Positions 8,821-18,127 of a stretch of DNA of 64,000 bases are shown here, piece after piece. Source of the DNA: Streptomyces sp. MUM 178J (lineage in GTDB: Bacteria; Actinomycetota; Actinomycetes; Streptomycetales; Streptomycetaceae); the NCBI RefSeq assembly GCF_022414575.1, contig NZ_JADWYQ010000004.1, positions 124,001-188,000 on the forward strand. Reading direction: 5' to 3'. Numbering within the stretch: position 1 is the first letter of the stretch; each line of letters begins with the position of its first letter. A program made the translations under genes and the position numbers. Below the pieces are notes generated by a model. It was not told where the DNA came from. It ran no database searches and was given only the letters and a program-made list of their open reading frames with translations.

Positions 8821-9669
8821 TCAGCCTTCGCGCGCCGAGGAGCCCAGGGCGATCCGCTCCTCGCCCGCGTACACGTTCATCTGCGACCCGCGGAGAAAGC
8901 CGACCAGCGTCAGACCGCTCTCCGCGGCCAGGTCCACGGCGAGCGAGGACGGCGCGGACACCGCCGCGAGCAGTGGAACCCCCGCCATCACCGCTTTCTG
9001 CGCAAGCTCGAACGAGGCTCGCCCGGACACCAGCAGAATCGCCCGGGACAGCGGCAGCCGGCCGTCCCGGAGAGCGCGCCCGACCAGCTTGTCCACCGCG
9101 TTGTGCCGGCCCACGTCCTCCCGCACGTCCAGCAGTTCACCCGTCTGGGAGAAGAGCGCGGCCGCGTGCAGCCCCCCGGTCCGGTCGAACACCCGCTGGG
9201 CCGCCCGCAGCCTGCCGGGCAGCTCGGCGAGCAGCGTCGGCGAGACCCGCAGCGGCGGGACGTCGGCGACGGGGAAACGGGCGACGGTGCGCACCGCGTC
9301 CATGCTGGCCTTCCCGCACAGCCCGCACGAGGACGACGTGTACACGTTCCGCTCGAGCCCCGTCTCCGGCACGGGCACGCCGGGGGCGAGCTGCACATCC
9401 ACCACGTTGTAGGTGTTCACCCCCTCGTCGACGGCCCCGGCGCAGTACACGATCGAGCGGACTTCGTCCGCCGAGCCGATCACGCCCTCACTGACCAGGA
9501 AGCCGGCCGCGAGAGCGAAGTCGTCGCCCGGGGTGCGCATGGTGACGGCCAGCGGTCTGCCGTTCAGCCGGATCTCCAGGGGCTCCTCGGCTGCCAGAGT
9601 GTCGGGGCGGGCGGTGACGGCGCCGTCCCGGATGCGGAGCGTGCGTCGGCGCTCGGTGACCCGTCCCAT
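8821..9669 (-). CDS. fdhD: formate dehydrogenase accessory sulfurtransferase FdhD
   Basis: A 282-residue FdhD/NarQ protein of normal length. FdhD carries sulfur from a cysteine desulfurase to the molybdenum cofactor of formate dehydrogenase. The CxxC loop needed for this is seen in YTSSSCGLCGKASMDAV. The conserved GDDFALAAGFLVSEGVI, DVGRHNAVDKLVG and SGRASFELAQKA blocks are also present. The ATG at 9669 is preceded by GGAG; the frame stays open another 42 codons but that part is low-complexity. No formate dehydrogenase gene is in this window, so its client must lie elsewhere. Confidence 0.95.
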   Translation of the reverse strand: MGRVTERRRTLRIRDGAVTARPDTLAAEEPLEIRLNGRPLAVTMRTPGDDFALAAGFLVSEGVIGSADEVRSIVYCAGAVDEGVNTYNVVDVQLAPGVPVPETGLERNVYTSSSCGLCGKASMDAVRTVARFPVADVPPLRVSPTLLAELPGRLRAAQRVFDRTGGLHAAALFSQTGELLDVREDVGRHNAVDKLVGRALRDGRLPLSRAILLVSGRASFELAQKAVMAGVPLLAAVSAPSSLAVDLAAESGLTLVGFLRGSQMNVYAGEERIALGSSAREG

Positions 9670-9943
9670 GGTGTGTGAACTCCGTCCCGGCTGCTGCGGC
9701 TGTGCTGGCGGTCGTGTGTGCCGTTCATTCTCCTGTATGGAGGGAGCGTCCCTGTTCGGCCGTGGAGGCCGGCGGCCGCGTCTCCGTTCGGCCATTGGGG
9801 GCCTGAGGTCGGAATCGCACGTGCGGAAGCTCCAAAGTCCGGGCCGTGACGCTGTGGGATCGCATGCCGTCGTACCGATCGGTAGCCGCCAACACTGGAT
9901 GTTCCTGCAAACCGCTGCATCGGCTCCGGAGGGGGAACCATCG
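9670..9943. other. divergent intergenic region fdhD / KAS III
   Basis: This 274-bp stretch separates two divergent genes and must hold both promoters. The FdhD ribosome binding site (GGAG on the minus strand) lies near its left end and the ketosynthase GGAGGGGG lies at 9928-9935. Short ORFs on the minus strand here have no start context and are not called. I could not define a convincing -35/-10 pair. Confidence 0.4.
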
Positions 9944-10903
9944 ATGACCGGCTCACGCGTCGTGGCGCTCGGGCACTACCAGCCGGCCAAGGTGCTCGCC
10001 AACGAGGACCTGGCGGCCCTGGTCGACACCAGCGACGAGTGGATCCGCAGCCGCGTCGGCATCGAGACCCGCCATGTCGCCGGCCCCGACGAGCCGGTGG
10101 ACGAACTCGCCGCGCACGCGGCCGCCAAGGCCCTGGCCGCCGCGGGCCTGACCCCCGACGCGATCGACCTGGTGCTGGTCGCCACCTCCACCGCCGTCGA
10201 CCGCTCCCCGAACACCGCCGCCCGTGTCGCGGCGCGACTGGGCATGACGTCTCCGGCCGTGCTCGACCTCAATGTCGTATGCGCGGGCTTCACCCACGCA
10301 CTGGCCACCGCCGACCACTCCCTGCGCGCCGGGGCCGCCCGCCGGGCGCTGGTCATCGGGGCCGACAAGATGACCGCCGTCACCGACTGGAGCGACCGCA
10401 CCACATGCGTCCTCGTCGGAGACGGCGCGGGGGCGGCCGTGGTCGAAGCCGTGGACCGAAGCGCGGACGGCGGCGCGCAGGCGGGCATCGGCCCCGTGCT
10501 GTGGGGCTCCGTGCCGGAGATGGGCCATGCCGTGCGCATTGAGGGCACTCCGTCCCGCTTCGCCCAGGAGGGCCAGGCCGTCTACCGCTGGGCGACCACA
10601 CAGCTTCCGCCGATCGCCCGCCGGGTGTGCGAACGGGCTGGGGTCGCCCCCGAGGAACTCGCCGCGGTGGTGCTGCACCAGGCGAATCTGCGGATCATCG
10701 AGCCCGTCGCCCAGCGGATCGGAGCGGTCAACGCGGTGGTCGCCCGCGATGTCGTCGCCTCGGGCAACACCTCGGCCGCCTCCATCCCGATGGCGCTGTC
10801 CAAGCTCATCGAGCGGGGCGAGGTCGAAAGCGGCGCCCCGGCCCTGCTCTTCGGCTTCGGCGGCAATCTCTCCTACGCGGGCCAGGTCATCCGCTGTCCC
10901 TGA
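9944..10903 (+). CDS. 3-oxoacyl-ACP synthase III (FabH-like)
   Basis: A 319-residue thiolase-fold condensing enzyme. The Cys-His-Asn triad is present: Cys113 in DLNVVCAGFTHAL, a His near residue 245 in VVLHQANLRI, and an Asn near residue 275 in ASGNTSAASIP. The C-terminal FGGNLSYAGQVI matches FabH proteins. It condenses an acyl-CoA starter with malonyl-ACP. GGAGGGGG 8 nt upstream fixes the ATG at 9944. No fab genes lie beside it, so it is a second, stand-alone KAS III of the kind common in Streptomyces, not the housekeeping fabHDF operon member. Its starter preference is unknown. Confidence 0.93.
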   Translation: MTGSRVVALGHYQPAKVLANEDLAALVDTSDEWIRSRVGIETRHVAGPDEPVDELAAHAAAKALAAAGLTPDAIDLVLVATSTAVDRSPNTAARVAARLGMTSPAVLDLNVVCAGFTHALATADHSLRAGAARRALVIGADKMTAVTDWSDRTTCVLVGDGAGAAVVEAVDRSADGGAQAGIGPVLWGSVPEMGHAVRIEGTPSRFAQEGQAVYRWATTQLPPIARRVCERAGVAPEELAAVVLHQANLRIIEPVAQRIGAVNAVVARDVVASGNTSAASIPMALSKLIERGEVESGAPALLFGFGGNLSYAGQVIRCP

Positions 10904-10927
10904 CGCGCGCCGGGGCAGACTGGCCCC

Positions 10928-11446
10928 ATGGCGGCCAAGCGAAGTGCGGGACTGCTGCTGTTCCGCAGGGGCGGCGCCCGGCGGGACGGCGCGGGCAGCG
11001 CCTATGAGGTTCTCGTCGGCCATATGGGCGGGCCCTTCTGGCAGTCGAAGGACGCCGGGGCCTGGTCGGCGCCCAAGGGGGAGTGCGCGGAGGGCGAGGA
11101 GCCGCGGGCCGCGGCGCGCCGGGAGTTCGCCGAGGAACTGGGGGTCGAGCCACCGGGCGGCGAGTGGCTGCCGCTGGGGGAAGCCCGTCAGCCGGGCGGC
11201 AAGACCGTTGTCCTGTGGGCGCTCGAAGCGGACCTCGACACCGCGCTGGTCCGGCCGGGGAGCTTCACGATGGAGTGGCCGCCGCGTTCGGGCCGTATCG
11301 CGGAGTTTCCCGAACTCGACCGGGTGGAGTGGCTGTCGCCGCAGGCGGCGCGGCCCCGGCTGGTCACCGGTCAGCGGGTCTTCCTCGACCGTCTCGACGA
11401 CCTCATCCGGGGGGAGCCGCGGGCCAGGCGGGCCCCGTCGCCCTGA
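10928..11446 (+). CDS. NUDIX hydrolase
   Basis: A 172-residue NUDIX-fold protein. The Nudix box runs from about residue 54 to 76 with the spacing G-x5-E-x7-R-E-x2-E-E-x-G-V, including the metal-binding REFAEELGV end. The domain begins at KRSAGLLLFRRGG and ends with a WLSPQAARPRLVTGQRVFLD segment typical of the predicted NTP-pyrophosphohydrolase group (PA4841-like). It probably hydrolyses a nucleoside diphosphate linked to another moiety; the exact substrate cannot be read. It begins 24 nt after the ketosynthase gene on the same strand and may share its transcript. Confidence 0.9.
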   Translation: MAAKRSAGLLLFRRGGARRDGAGSAYEVLVGHMGGPFWQSKDAGAWSAPKGECAEGEEPRAAARREFAEELGVEPPGGEWLPLGEARQPGGKTVVLWALEADLDTALVRPGSFTMEWPPRSGRIAEFPELDRVEWLSPQAARPRLVTGQRVFLDRLDDLIRGEPRARRAPSP

Positions 11447-11621
11447 AACCGCTGGAGCGCCCTGCGACGCCACTGCTTTGTCCTCTGTGTGGAAAAAGTT
11501 GACGGAGAACGCTGCGCAAGTCCTTCCCCGCTCGGAAGAGTGCTGCTACGTTCCCCTCGAAAGTCCGCAGGAGTCGGTCACCGGGGTCCCCGCGCCGTAG
11601 GCCAGGGGAGGGGAGGGGCAT

Positions 11622-12812
11622 GTGAGACGTATGACCGCCCGACCCGCCAACGCGCACCAGGCGCGGCTGCTCCGGATGCTGCGCGACGAGGGCCCCAACT
11701 CCCGGGCCCAGCTCGGCGACCGGGTGGACCTTTCGCGCTCCAAGCTCGCCGTCGAGGTGGACCGGCTGCTCCAGACCGGGCTCGTGGTGGCGGACGGACT
11801 GGCCGCCTCGCGCGGCGGACGGCGCTCCCACAACATCCGGCTCGCCCCCGCCCTGCGCTTCCTCGGCGTCGACATCGGCGCGACCTCCGTCGACGTCGCG
11901 GTCACCAACGCCGAACTGGAGGTGCTCGGGCATCTCAACCAGCCCATGGACGTCCGCGAGGGGCCGGTCGCCGTCTTCGACCAGGTGCTGTCGATGGCGG
12001 CCAAGCTCAAGGCGTCGGGCCTCGCCGAGGGTTTCGACGGCGCGGGCATCGGCGTCCCCGGCCCCGTCCGCCACCCGGAAGGCGTGCCGGTCGCCCCGCC
12101 GATCATGCCCGGCTGGGACGGCTTCCCCGTCCGCGAGGCCCTCAGCCAGGACCTGGGCTGTCCCGTCATGGTCGACAACGATGTGAATCTGATGGCGATG
12201 GGGGAGCAGCACGCGGGCGTCGCCCGCACCGTGGCCGACTTCCTCTGCATCAAGATCGGCACAGGCATCGGCTGCGGGATCGTCGTCGGCGGCGAGGTCT
12301 ACCGGGGTACGACCGGCAGCGCGGGTGACATCGGCCATATTCAGGTCACCCCCGACGGCCGCCCCTGCCCCTGCGGCAACAGCGGCTGTCTGGAAGCCCA
12401 TTTCAGCGGCGCGGCGCTCGCCCGCGACGCGGAGGAGGCCGCCCGCTCGGGCCGCTCGCCGGAGCTGGCCGGGCGGCTGGAGACGGCCGGGCGGCTCACG
12501 GCCCTCGATGTGGCCGCCGCGGCGGCCGCCGGCGACCCCGCCTCCCTCGAACTGGTCCGCGAGGGGGGCAATCGCGTCGGCCAGGTGATCGCCGGGCTCG
12601 TCAGCTTCTTCAACCCCGGTCTCGTCGTCATCGGCGGCGGAGTCACCGGCCTCGGCCACAGTCTGCTGGCCAGTGTGCGCACCCAGGTCTACCGGCAGTC
12701 GCTGCCGCTGGCCACCGGCAACCTCCCCATCGTGCTCGGCGAGTTGGGACCCGCCGCCGGAGTCATCGGGGCGGCCCGCCTCATCAGCGACCATCTGTTC
12801 TCCCCCGCGTGA
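11622..12812 (+). CDS. ROK-family transcriptional regulator / sugar kinase homologue
   Basis: A 396-residue ROK protein. An N-terminal winged HTH (residues about 8-75, AQLGDRVDLSRSKLAVEVDRL) precedes an actin-like ASKHA domain. The domain begins with the ATP-binding LGVDIGATSVDVAV motif and carries the ROK zinc site CPCGNSGCLEAHFSG. The GTG at 11622 is preferred because GGGGAGGGG ends about 5 nt upstream; an ATG at 11631 is the alternative. It heads a run of sugar transporter and dehydrogenase genes on the same strand and most likely represses them until a sugar ligand binds. The ligand is unknown. Confidence 0.92.
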   Translation: MRRMTARPANAHQARLLRMLRDEGPNSRAQLGDRVDLSRSKLAVEVDRLLQTGLVVADGLAASRGGRRSHNIRLAPALRFLGVDIGATSVDVAVTNAELEVLGHLNQPMDVREGPVAVFDQVLSMAAKLKASGLAEGFDGAGIGVPGPVRHPEGVPVAPPIMPGWDGFPVREALSQDLGCPVMVDNDVNLMAMGEQHAGVARTVADFLCIKIGTGIGCGIVVGGEVYRGTTGSAGDIGHIQVTPDGRPCPCGNSGCLEAHFSGAALARDAEEAARSGRSPELAGRLETAGRLTALDVAAAAAAGDPASLELVREGGNRVGQVIAGLVSFFNPGLVVIGGGVTGLGHSLLASVRTQVYRQSLPLATGNLPIVLGELGPAAGVIGAARLISDHLFSPA

Positions 12813-13146
12813 CCGTCCATCCGGTCCGGTGCACTGCCGGACCCGCCGTACTGCCCGGCCGGACTGCCCGTCCGGCCCGTCCGTTCCTCCGCCCACCCGT
12901 CCTGCCGTCACTGACCCGCTGACCGCCCCCGGCCCGGCATCCGGCCGACCGCCCAACTCCCGCCCCCGGCGCCCCGACCGCCCTGACAACTCTGACAGCC
13001 CCGACCGCGCAGGCCGGCAGACAGGGCCCGCGCCGAGCCGGCCGGCTGCGGTCAGGGCCGGTCAGCACACCCGTACAGCGCATCTGGTACCGCACCCGCC
13101 GCCCCTTACGCCCGCTCACCGGCCGCACCAGCCGAGGGGATTCGCC
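12813..13146. other. 334-bp noncoding gap ahead of the ABC transporter genes
   Basis: The stretch is rich in CCG and CCGT runs and codes for nothing convincing in either direction. A GAGGGG ribosome binding site for the ATPase gene lies at 13135-13140. It is a likely place for the transporter promoter and a ROK operator, but no clear inverted repeat or -10/-35 pair was found. Confidence 0.4.
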
Positions 13147-14709
13147 ATGGCACCAGAACCACCGCCCCTGCTCACCATGGACGGCATCGTCAAGTCGTTC
13201 CCCGGCGTCCGCGCCCTCGACGGCGTCGACCTGGACGTCCGGACGGGAGAGGTCCACTGCCTCCTCGGCCAGAACGGCGCCGGCAAGTCCACGCTGATCA
13301 AAGTGCTCTCCGGGGCCCACCAGCCCGACCGGGGCGAGATCCGCTGGCGCGGCCGGCGGGTCGCGCTCAGCTCGCCCAGCGCCGCCATGCGCCTCGGCAT
13401 CGCCACCATCTACCAGGAACTCGACCTGGTGGAGAGCCTCACGGTCGCCGAGAACGTCTTCCTCGGCCATGAGCCGACTCTCGCCCGCATCCTCGTACGG
13501 CGCGGCCGGGCCCACAGCGCCGCCGCCCGGCTGCTGGCCCGGCTGGGGCACCCCGAGATCGCACCCGACCGGCCCGTCGCCCGGCTCTCCGCCGCCCAGC
13601 GGCAGATCGTCTCCATGGCACGGGCGCTCTCCCACGACGTACGCCTCATCGTCATGGACGAGCCGTCCGCCGCCCTCGACCCCGACGAGGTCGGCAACCT
13701 CTCCCGGGTCATCGCCGGTCTGACGGCTGGCGGCGTCGCCGTCGTATACATCTCCCACCGCCTTGAGGAGATCCGCCGCATCGGCGACCGGGTGACCGTG
13801 CTGAAGGACGGACGGGCCGTCGCCCGCGGACTGCCCGCGAAGCAGACCCCCACGCACGACATCGTTGCCATGATGACCGGCCGCACCGTCGAGCGCCTCT
13901 TCCCCGAGCGCCTCTTCCCCGAGCGCCTCCTCCCCGGGCGCGGCGGCGACGGGCCGGCCGATTCCGGCGCCGCCGCACCGGTGCTGACGGCGGAAGGCCT
14001 TGCACGGAAAGGCGAGTTCGCGCCACTCGACCTTCAACTGCGGCCCGGGGAGATCGTCGGTCTCGCCGGACTCGTCGGCTCCGGCCGCTCCGAGATCCTG
14101 GAGACCCTCTACGGCGCACGCCGGCCCAGCGCGGGGCGTGTCCTGGTGAACGGCGTCCCCCTGCGCCCCGGCAGCGTACGCGCCGCCGTCCGCGCGGGCA
14201 TCGGCCTCGCCCCCGAGGAGCGCAAGTCACAGGCCCTGCTCATGCTCCAGTCCGTCACCGCCAATGTCTCGGCGCCGTCCCTGACCCGCTTCTCCCGCGG
14301 CGGATGGATCGACCGCACGGCGGAACGGAACGCGGCCCGCGCCGCGACGCGGGACCTGTCGCTGCGCCCCGACGACCCCGACACACCCGTGCGCACCCTG
14401 TCCGGCGGCAACCAGCAGAAGGCCGTCCTCGCCCGCTGGCTGCTGCGCGGCTGCCGGGTGCTGCTCCTCGACGAGCCCACCCGCGGCGTCGACGTCGGCG
14501 CCCGCGCCGAGCTCTACGCCGTCATCCGGCGGCTGGCGGACGACGGACTCGCCGTGCTGCTCGTGTCCAGCGAGATCCCCGAAGTGCTGGGCCTCGCCGA
14601 CCGGGTGCTGGTGCTCCGCGAAGGCCGTGTCGTGCACACCGCGCCCGCCCGGGAACTCGACGAACACCGCGTCCTCGACCTCGTGCTGGAAGGAAGTGCA
14701 ACGCCATGA
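13147..14709 (+). CDS. sugar ABC transporter ATP-binding protein (RbsA/MglA type)
   Basis: A 520-residue protein with two ATPase domains. The first has Walker A GQNGAGKST, a changed signature LSAAQRQ and Walker B VRLIVMDEP. The second has the degenerate Walker A GLVGSGRSE, a good signature LSGGNQQK and Walker B LLLDEPTRGVDVGA. A second half with a degenerate Walker A is normal for CUT2 importers of ribose, galactose or inositol type. GAGGGG upstream sets the ATG. Between the two halves (about residues 251-265) a 15-bp sequence encoding LFPER is repeated three times. The gene overlaps the permease gene by 4 nt. Confidence 0.93.
   Translation: MAPEPPPLLTMDGIVKSFPGVRALDGVDLDVRTGEVHCLLGQNGAGKSTLIKVLSGAHQPDRGEIRWRGRRVALSSPSAAMRLGIATIYQELDLVESLTVAENVFLGHEPTLARILVRRGRAHSAAARLLARLGHPEIAPDRPVARLSAAQRQIVSMARALSHDVRLIVMDEPSAALDPDEVGNLSRVIAGLTAGGVAVVYISHRLEEIRRIGDRVTVLKDGRAVARGLPAKQTPTHDIVAMMTGRTVERLFPERLFPERLLPGRGGDGPADSGAAAPVLTAEGLARKGEFAPLDLQLRPGEIVGLAGLVGSGRSEILETLYGARRPSAGRVLVNGVPLRPGSVRAAVRAGIGLAPEERKSQALLMLQSVTANVSAPSLTRFSRGGWIDRTAERNAARAATRDLSLRPDDPDTPVRTLSGGNQQKAVLARWLLRGCRVLLLDEPTRGVDVGARAELYAVIRRLADDGLAVLLVSSEIPEVLGLADRVLVLREGRVVHTAPARELDEHRVLDLVLEGSATP
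13895..13939. repeat. three in-frame 15-bp repeats inside the ABC ATPase gene
   Basis: GAGCGCCTCTTCCCC occurs twice in a row and a third time with changes (GAGCGCCTCCTCCCC). The repeats encode ERLFP units in the linker between the two ATPase domains. Boundaries are approximate. They look like a recent slippage expansion in a tolerant linker. Confidence 0.6.
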
Positions 14710-15737
14710 CGCAGCCCGCCCCCACGGCACGGCGGGACGCCCAGCCGTCCGCCGGTCCGCAGAACAGGGAGCTCGGCGGCCGGCGGCCGGCGGGCCTGCG
14801 GGCCGACGCCCGCAATCTCTCCCTCCTCGGCGTGCTCGCCGCGCTCATCGTGGTCGGCGGCCTCACCAGGCCCGATCAGTTCCTCGCGGCGTCCAACCTT
14901 CAGCTCGTCCTCACCCAGGCGTCGGTCATCGGCGTCGTCACCGTCGGCATGACCTTTGTGATCACCGGCGGCGGGATCGATCTGTCGGTCGGGGCGATCG
15001 TCGCACTCGCCTCCGTGTGGGCCACCACCGTCGCCACCCAGGAGTACGGCTTCGCGGGCATCCTCTTCACGGCCGCCGCGGTCGGGCTGGGCTGCGGGCT
15101 GGTGAACGGCCTCCTCATCGCGTACGGAGGGATGGCGCCGTTCATCGCGACGCTCGCCATGCTCGCCTCCGCCCGCGGCCTGGCGCTGCAGATCACCGAC
15201 GGCAGAACGCAGATCGTGACCGTCGACGCGGTGCTGGACCTCGGCGTCCCGGACGCCTATGTGCTGGGCGTGCCGCCCCTGGTGCTGGTCTTCGCGGCCG
15301 TCACCGCCATCGGCTGGCTGCTGCTGAACCGCACCGTCTTCGGCCGGCGCACCGTGGCCGTAGGCGGCAACGCGGAGGCCGCCCGGCTGGCCGGCATCGA
15401 CGTACGCCGCCAGCGGCTGTACCTCTATCTGCTCTCCGGGCTGTGCTGCGGCATCGCCGCCTTCCTGCTGATCGTGCTGTCCGGGTCGGGGCAGAACACC
15501 AACGGCAATCTGTACGAACTCGACGCCATCGCCGCCGCGATCATCGGCGGCACGCTGCTCAGCGGCGGCCGCGGCACGATCGCGGGCTCGGTGCTGGGCG
15601 TGCTGGTCTTCACCACGATCACCAACATCTTCGCCCTGAACAATCTGCAGAGCGACGTCCAGCAGATCGCCAAGGGCGCGATCATCGTCGCCGCCGTTCT
15701 GGTCCAGCGCCGCACCCTGCGCGACAGCGCGACCTGA
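14706..15737 (+). CDS. sugar ABC transporter permease (RbsC type)
   Basis: A 343-residue membrane protein of the CUT2 branched permease family. Eight to ten hydrophobic segments follow a 35-residue polar N-terminus. The family motif GMTFVITGGGIDLSVGAIVA (about residues 80-99) and the late IGGTLLSGGRGTIAGSVLG segment are both present. It forms the channel for the ATPase encoded just upstream. The ATG at 14706 overlaps the ATPase stop (ATGA), which indicates coupled translation. The N-terminal extension is longer than in E. coli RbsC but typical of Streptomyces relatives. Confidence 0.93.
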   Translation: MTQPAPTARRDAQPSAGPQNRELGGRRPAGLRADARNLSLLGVLAALIVVGGLTRPDQFLAASNLQLVLTQASVIGVVTVGMTFVITGGGIDLSVGAIVALASVWATTVATQEYGFAGILFTAAAVGLGCGLVNGLLIAYGGMAPFIATLAMLASARGLALQITDGRTQIVTVDAVLDLGVPDAYVLGVPPLVLVFAAVTAIGWLLLNRTVFGRRTVAVGGNAEAARLAGIDVRRQRLYLYLLSGLCCGIAAFLLIVLSGSGQNTNGNLYELDAIAAAIIGGTLLSGGRGTIAGSVLGVLVFTTITNIFALNNLQSDVQQIAKGAIIVAAVLVQRRTLRDSAT

Positions 15738-15805
15738 CCGCCGCCCACAGCCCGCCGGTACGCCGGATGTATCCGACACACCCGATGCAAAGGGGTTCTC
15801 ACGCC

Positions 15806-16843
15806 ATGCCAGAATCCAGTCGCAGAGGACTGCTCTTCGGCGCCGCCGCCGTGTCGACGGGCGCCCTCCTCGCCGCCTGCACCAGCAATGAACCCAACAA
15901 CGCCCGGTCGGACGCCGACACCGCGCCCGCCGCCGACGACAAGCCGGGCGCCCCCGTCACCATCGGCTTCGCCGGGCCGCAGGCCGATCACGGCTGGCTC
16001 AACGCCATCAACGAGAACGCCACATCACGCGCCGCGCGCTACTCCGACGTCACACTGGAGATCACCGAGGGCTCCAATGACACCGCCGCGCAGATCGGCC
16101 AGGTCCAGACACTGATCAACAAGAAGGTCGACGTCCTCGTCGTCCTCCCCGCGGACGGCAAGGCGCTGACCCAGGCAGGCCTGCAGGCCATGAAGGCGGG
16201 CATCCCCGTCATCAACCTGGACCGGATCTTCGCCTCCCCGCAGGCGTACCGCTGCTGGATCGGCGGCGACAACTACGGCATGGGCCTCAACGCCGGCCGC
16301 TACATCGGCGAACGGCTCAAGGACAAGCCGGACGCGAAGGTCGTCGAGCTGGCCGGCATGGACAATCTGGAGCTGACGCAGCAGCGCACCCGGGGATTCG
16401 ACGACGCCCTGAAGAACTACCCCAACATCACCAAAGTGGCGCGGCAGGCAGCGGAGTTCACCGTCGAGTCCGGCCAGGCCAAGATGGCCCAGCTGCTCCA
16501 GGCGCAGTCCGCCTTCGACGCGCTGTGGAACCACGACGACGACCAGGGCGTGGGCGCGCTGCGCGCCATCGCCCAGGCCGGACGGGACGAGTTCCTGATG
16601 GTCGGCGGCGCGGGCGCGAAGTCGGCGATGGACGCCATCAAGGCCGACGACGGCGTGCTCAAGGCGACCGTGCTCTACCCGCCGACCATGGCCGCCTCCG
16701 CCATCGACCTCGCCCGCGCACTCGGCCAGAACAAGGGCGTGGGCGGCATGGCGGAACTGGAGATCCCCGCCTCGGTCACGCTCTACTCGGCCGTCGTCAC
16801 CAAGGACAACGTCGACGCGTACCTGCCCACCGGGTTCAGCTGA
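15806..16843 (+). CDS. sugar ABC transporter substrate-binding lipoprotein
   Basis: A 345-residue periplasmic-binding protein of the RbsB type (Peripla_BP_4). The N-terminus has SRRGLLFG, a twin-arginine-like motif, and the lipobox LLAAC with Cys25, so it is probably a Tat- or Sec-exported lipoprotein. The mature part begins VTIGFAGPQADHGWLNAIN and contains a hinge-type NLDRIF segment and WNHDDDQGVGALRAI. It captures the sugar for the RbsA/RbsC pair upstream. AAGGGG at 15790-15794 selects the ATG at 15806. The ligand is not known; the neighbouring Gfo/Idh oxidoreductase and TIM-barrel isomerase hint at a cyclitol or an unusual hexose. Confidence 0.92.
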   Translation: MPESSRRGLLFGAAAVSTGALLAACTSNEPNNARSDADTAPAADDKPGAPVTIGFAGPQADHGWLNAINENATSRAARYSDVTLEITEGSNDTAAQIGQVQTLINKKVDVLVVLPADGKALTQAGLQAMKAGIPVINLDRIFASPQAYRCWIGGDNYGMGLNAGRYIGERLKDKPDAKVVELAGMDNLELTQQRTRGFDDALKNYPNITKVARQAAEFTVESGQAKMAQLLQAQSAFDALWNHDDDQGVGALRAIAQAGRDEFLMVGGAGAKSAMDAIKADDGVLKATVLYPPTMAASAIDLARALGQNKGVGGMAELEIPASVTLYSAVVTKDNVDAYLPTGFS

Positions 16844-16889
16844 CACGCCCGGCCGCCCCCATCGAGCACCTACGAGGAGGAGGAACCGC

Positions 16890-18119
16890 ATGGAGCAGCC
16901 CTGTACCGGACACCGGGCTGGCCGGGACGGCCGGCTTGACGCCCCCGCCGCCGACGGGGTGGAGGCGCCGCCGACGCTCGGCATCGGCATGGTCGGATAC
17001 GCCTTCATGGGCGCGGCCCACTCCCAGGGCTGGCGCACCGCGGGCCGCGTCTTCGACCTGCCGCTGCGGCCGCGCCTCGCCGCCGTCGCCGGGCGGGACG
17101 GGGCGGCCGTGCGGGCCGCCGCCGCCCAGCACGGCTGGGCGGCGGCGGAGACCGACTGGCGCGCCCTGGTGGCCCGGGACGACGTACAGCTCGTCGACAT
17201 CTGCACGCCGGGGGACAGCCATGCGGAGATCGCGGTGGCCGCGCTGGACGCGGGCAAGCACGTGCTGTGCGAGAAGCCGCTCGCGAACTCGGTCGCGGAG
17301 GCGGAGGCCATGGCCTCCGCGGCCGAGCGGGCACACGCCCGCGGGCAGACGGCGATGGTCGGCTTCAACTACCGTCGGGTGCCGGCGATCGCATACGCCC
17401 GCCGCCTGATCGCCGAGGGACGGCTCGGGGCGCTGCGCCATCTGCGGCTGGCCTACCTTCAGGACTGGCTCGTCGACCCCGACTTCCCGCTCACCTGGCG
17501 GCTGCGCCGCGAGCACGCCGGATCCGGCGCCCTCGGCGACCTCGGTGCGCACATCGTGGACCTCGCACAGCATCTGGCCGGAGAGCCGGTAACCGGCGTG
17601 TCGGCGCTGGCGGAGACCTTCGTACGGGAGCGTCCGCTGCCGGCCGGGGACCCCGGGAGGCGGGGGCGGGTCACCGTGGACGACGCCGCGCTGTTCACCG
17701 GACGGCTCGCCTCCGGGGCGCTCGCCTCCTTCGAGGCCACCCGGATGGCGGCCGGGCGCAAGAACGCCCTCCGGCTGGAGATCAACGGGGAGCGCGGATC
17801 GCTCGCCTTCGACATGGAGCGCCTCAACGAACTCTCCTTCCACGACCACACCGAGCCGCCCGCCTCCTCCGGCTTCCGACGCATCCTCGTCACCGAGCCG
17901 GATCACCCCTATCTGGACGCCTGGTGGCCGCCCGGGCACGGGCTGGGCTATGAGCACACCTTCGTCCACCAGGCCCGCGATCTGCTGCTCGCAGTCGCCG
18001 GGGGCCCGCCCGCGGCGCCGTCCTTCGCCGACGGGCTGCAGGTGCAGCGGGTGCTGGCCGCGGTGGAGGAGAGCGCCGAGAAGAACGCCGTCTACACCCC
18101 CGTACCCGTCCCGGCATAG
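16890..18119 (+). CDS. Gfo/Idh/MocA-family oxidoreductase
   Basis: A 409-residue NAD(P)-dependent sugar or cyclitol dehydrogenase. The Rossmann loop is [15 protein letters not shown]; the family EKP motif appears in [17 protein letters not shown]. The catalytic region [19 protein letters not shown] matches the Gfo/Idh consensus DxGxHxxD. A GAGGAGGAGG ribosome binding site 8 nt ahead of ATG 16890 is strong. About 30 residues precede the Rossmann strand, a polar extension. It follows the sugar importer and is 8 nt from the isomerase gene, so all belong to one catabolic operon. Members oxidise a ring hydroxyl to a keto group. Confidence 0.93.
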   Translation: MEQPCTGHRAGRDGRLDAPAADGVEAPPTLGIGMVGYAFMGAAHSQGWRTAGRVFDLPLRPRLAAVAGRDGAAVRAAAAQHGWAAAETDWRALVARDDVQLVDICTPGDSHAEIAVAALDAGKHVLCEKPLANSVAEAEAMASAAERAHARGQTAMVGFNYRRVPAIAYARRLIAEGRLGALRHLRLAYLQDWLVDPDFPLTWRLRREHAGSGALGDLGAHIVDLAQHLAGEPVTGVSALAETFVRERPLPAGDPGRRGRVTVDDAALFTGRLASGALASFEATRMAAGRKNALRLEINGERGSLAFDMERLNELSFHDHTEPPASSGFRRILVTEPDHPYLDAWWPPGHGLGYEHTFVHQARDLLLAVAGGPPAAPSFADGLQVQRVLAAVEESAEKNAVYTPVPVPA

Positions 18120-18127
18120 GAGACGCA

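Noticed and set aside
8821..9669. A formate dehydrogenase locus around fdhD
   Set aside because: No formate dehydrogenase subunit is present on either side; fdhD stands alone.
9725..9910. 61-residue minus-strand ORF between fdhD and the KAS III gene
   Set aside because: No ribosome binding site and no conserved features; it lies in the promoter gap.
12813..13146. An additional N-terminal extension of the ABC ATPase
   Set aside because: The open frame upstream is low-complexity; the ATG at 13147 has a ribosome binding site and starts the conserved domain.
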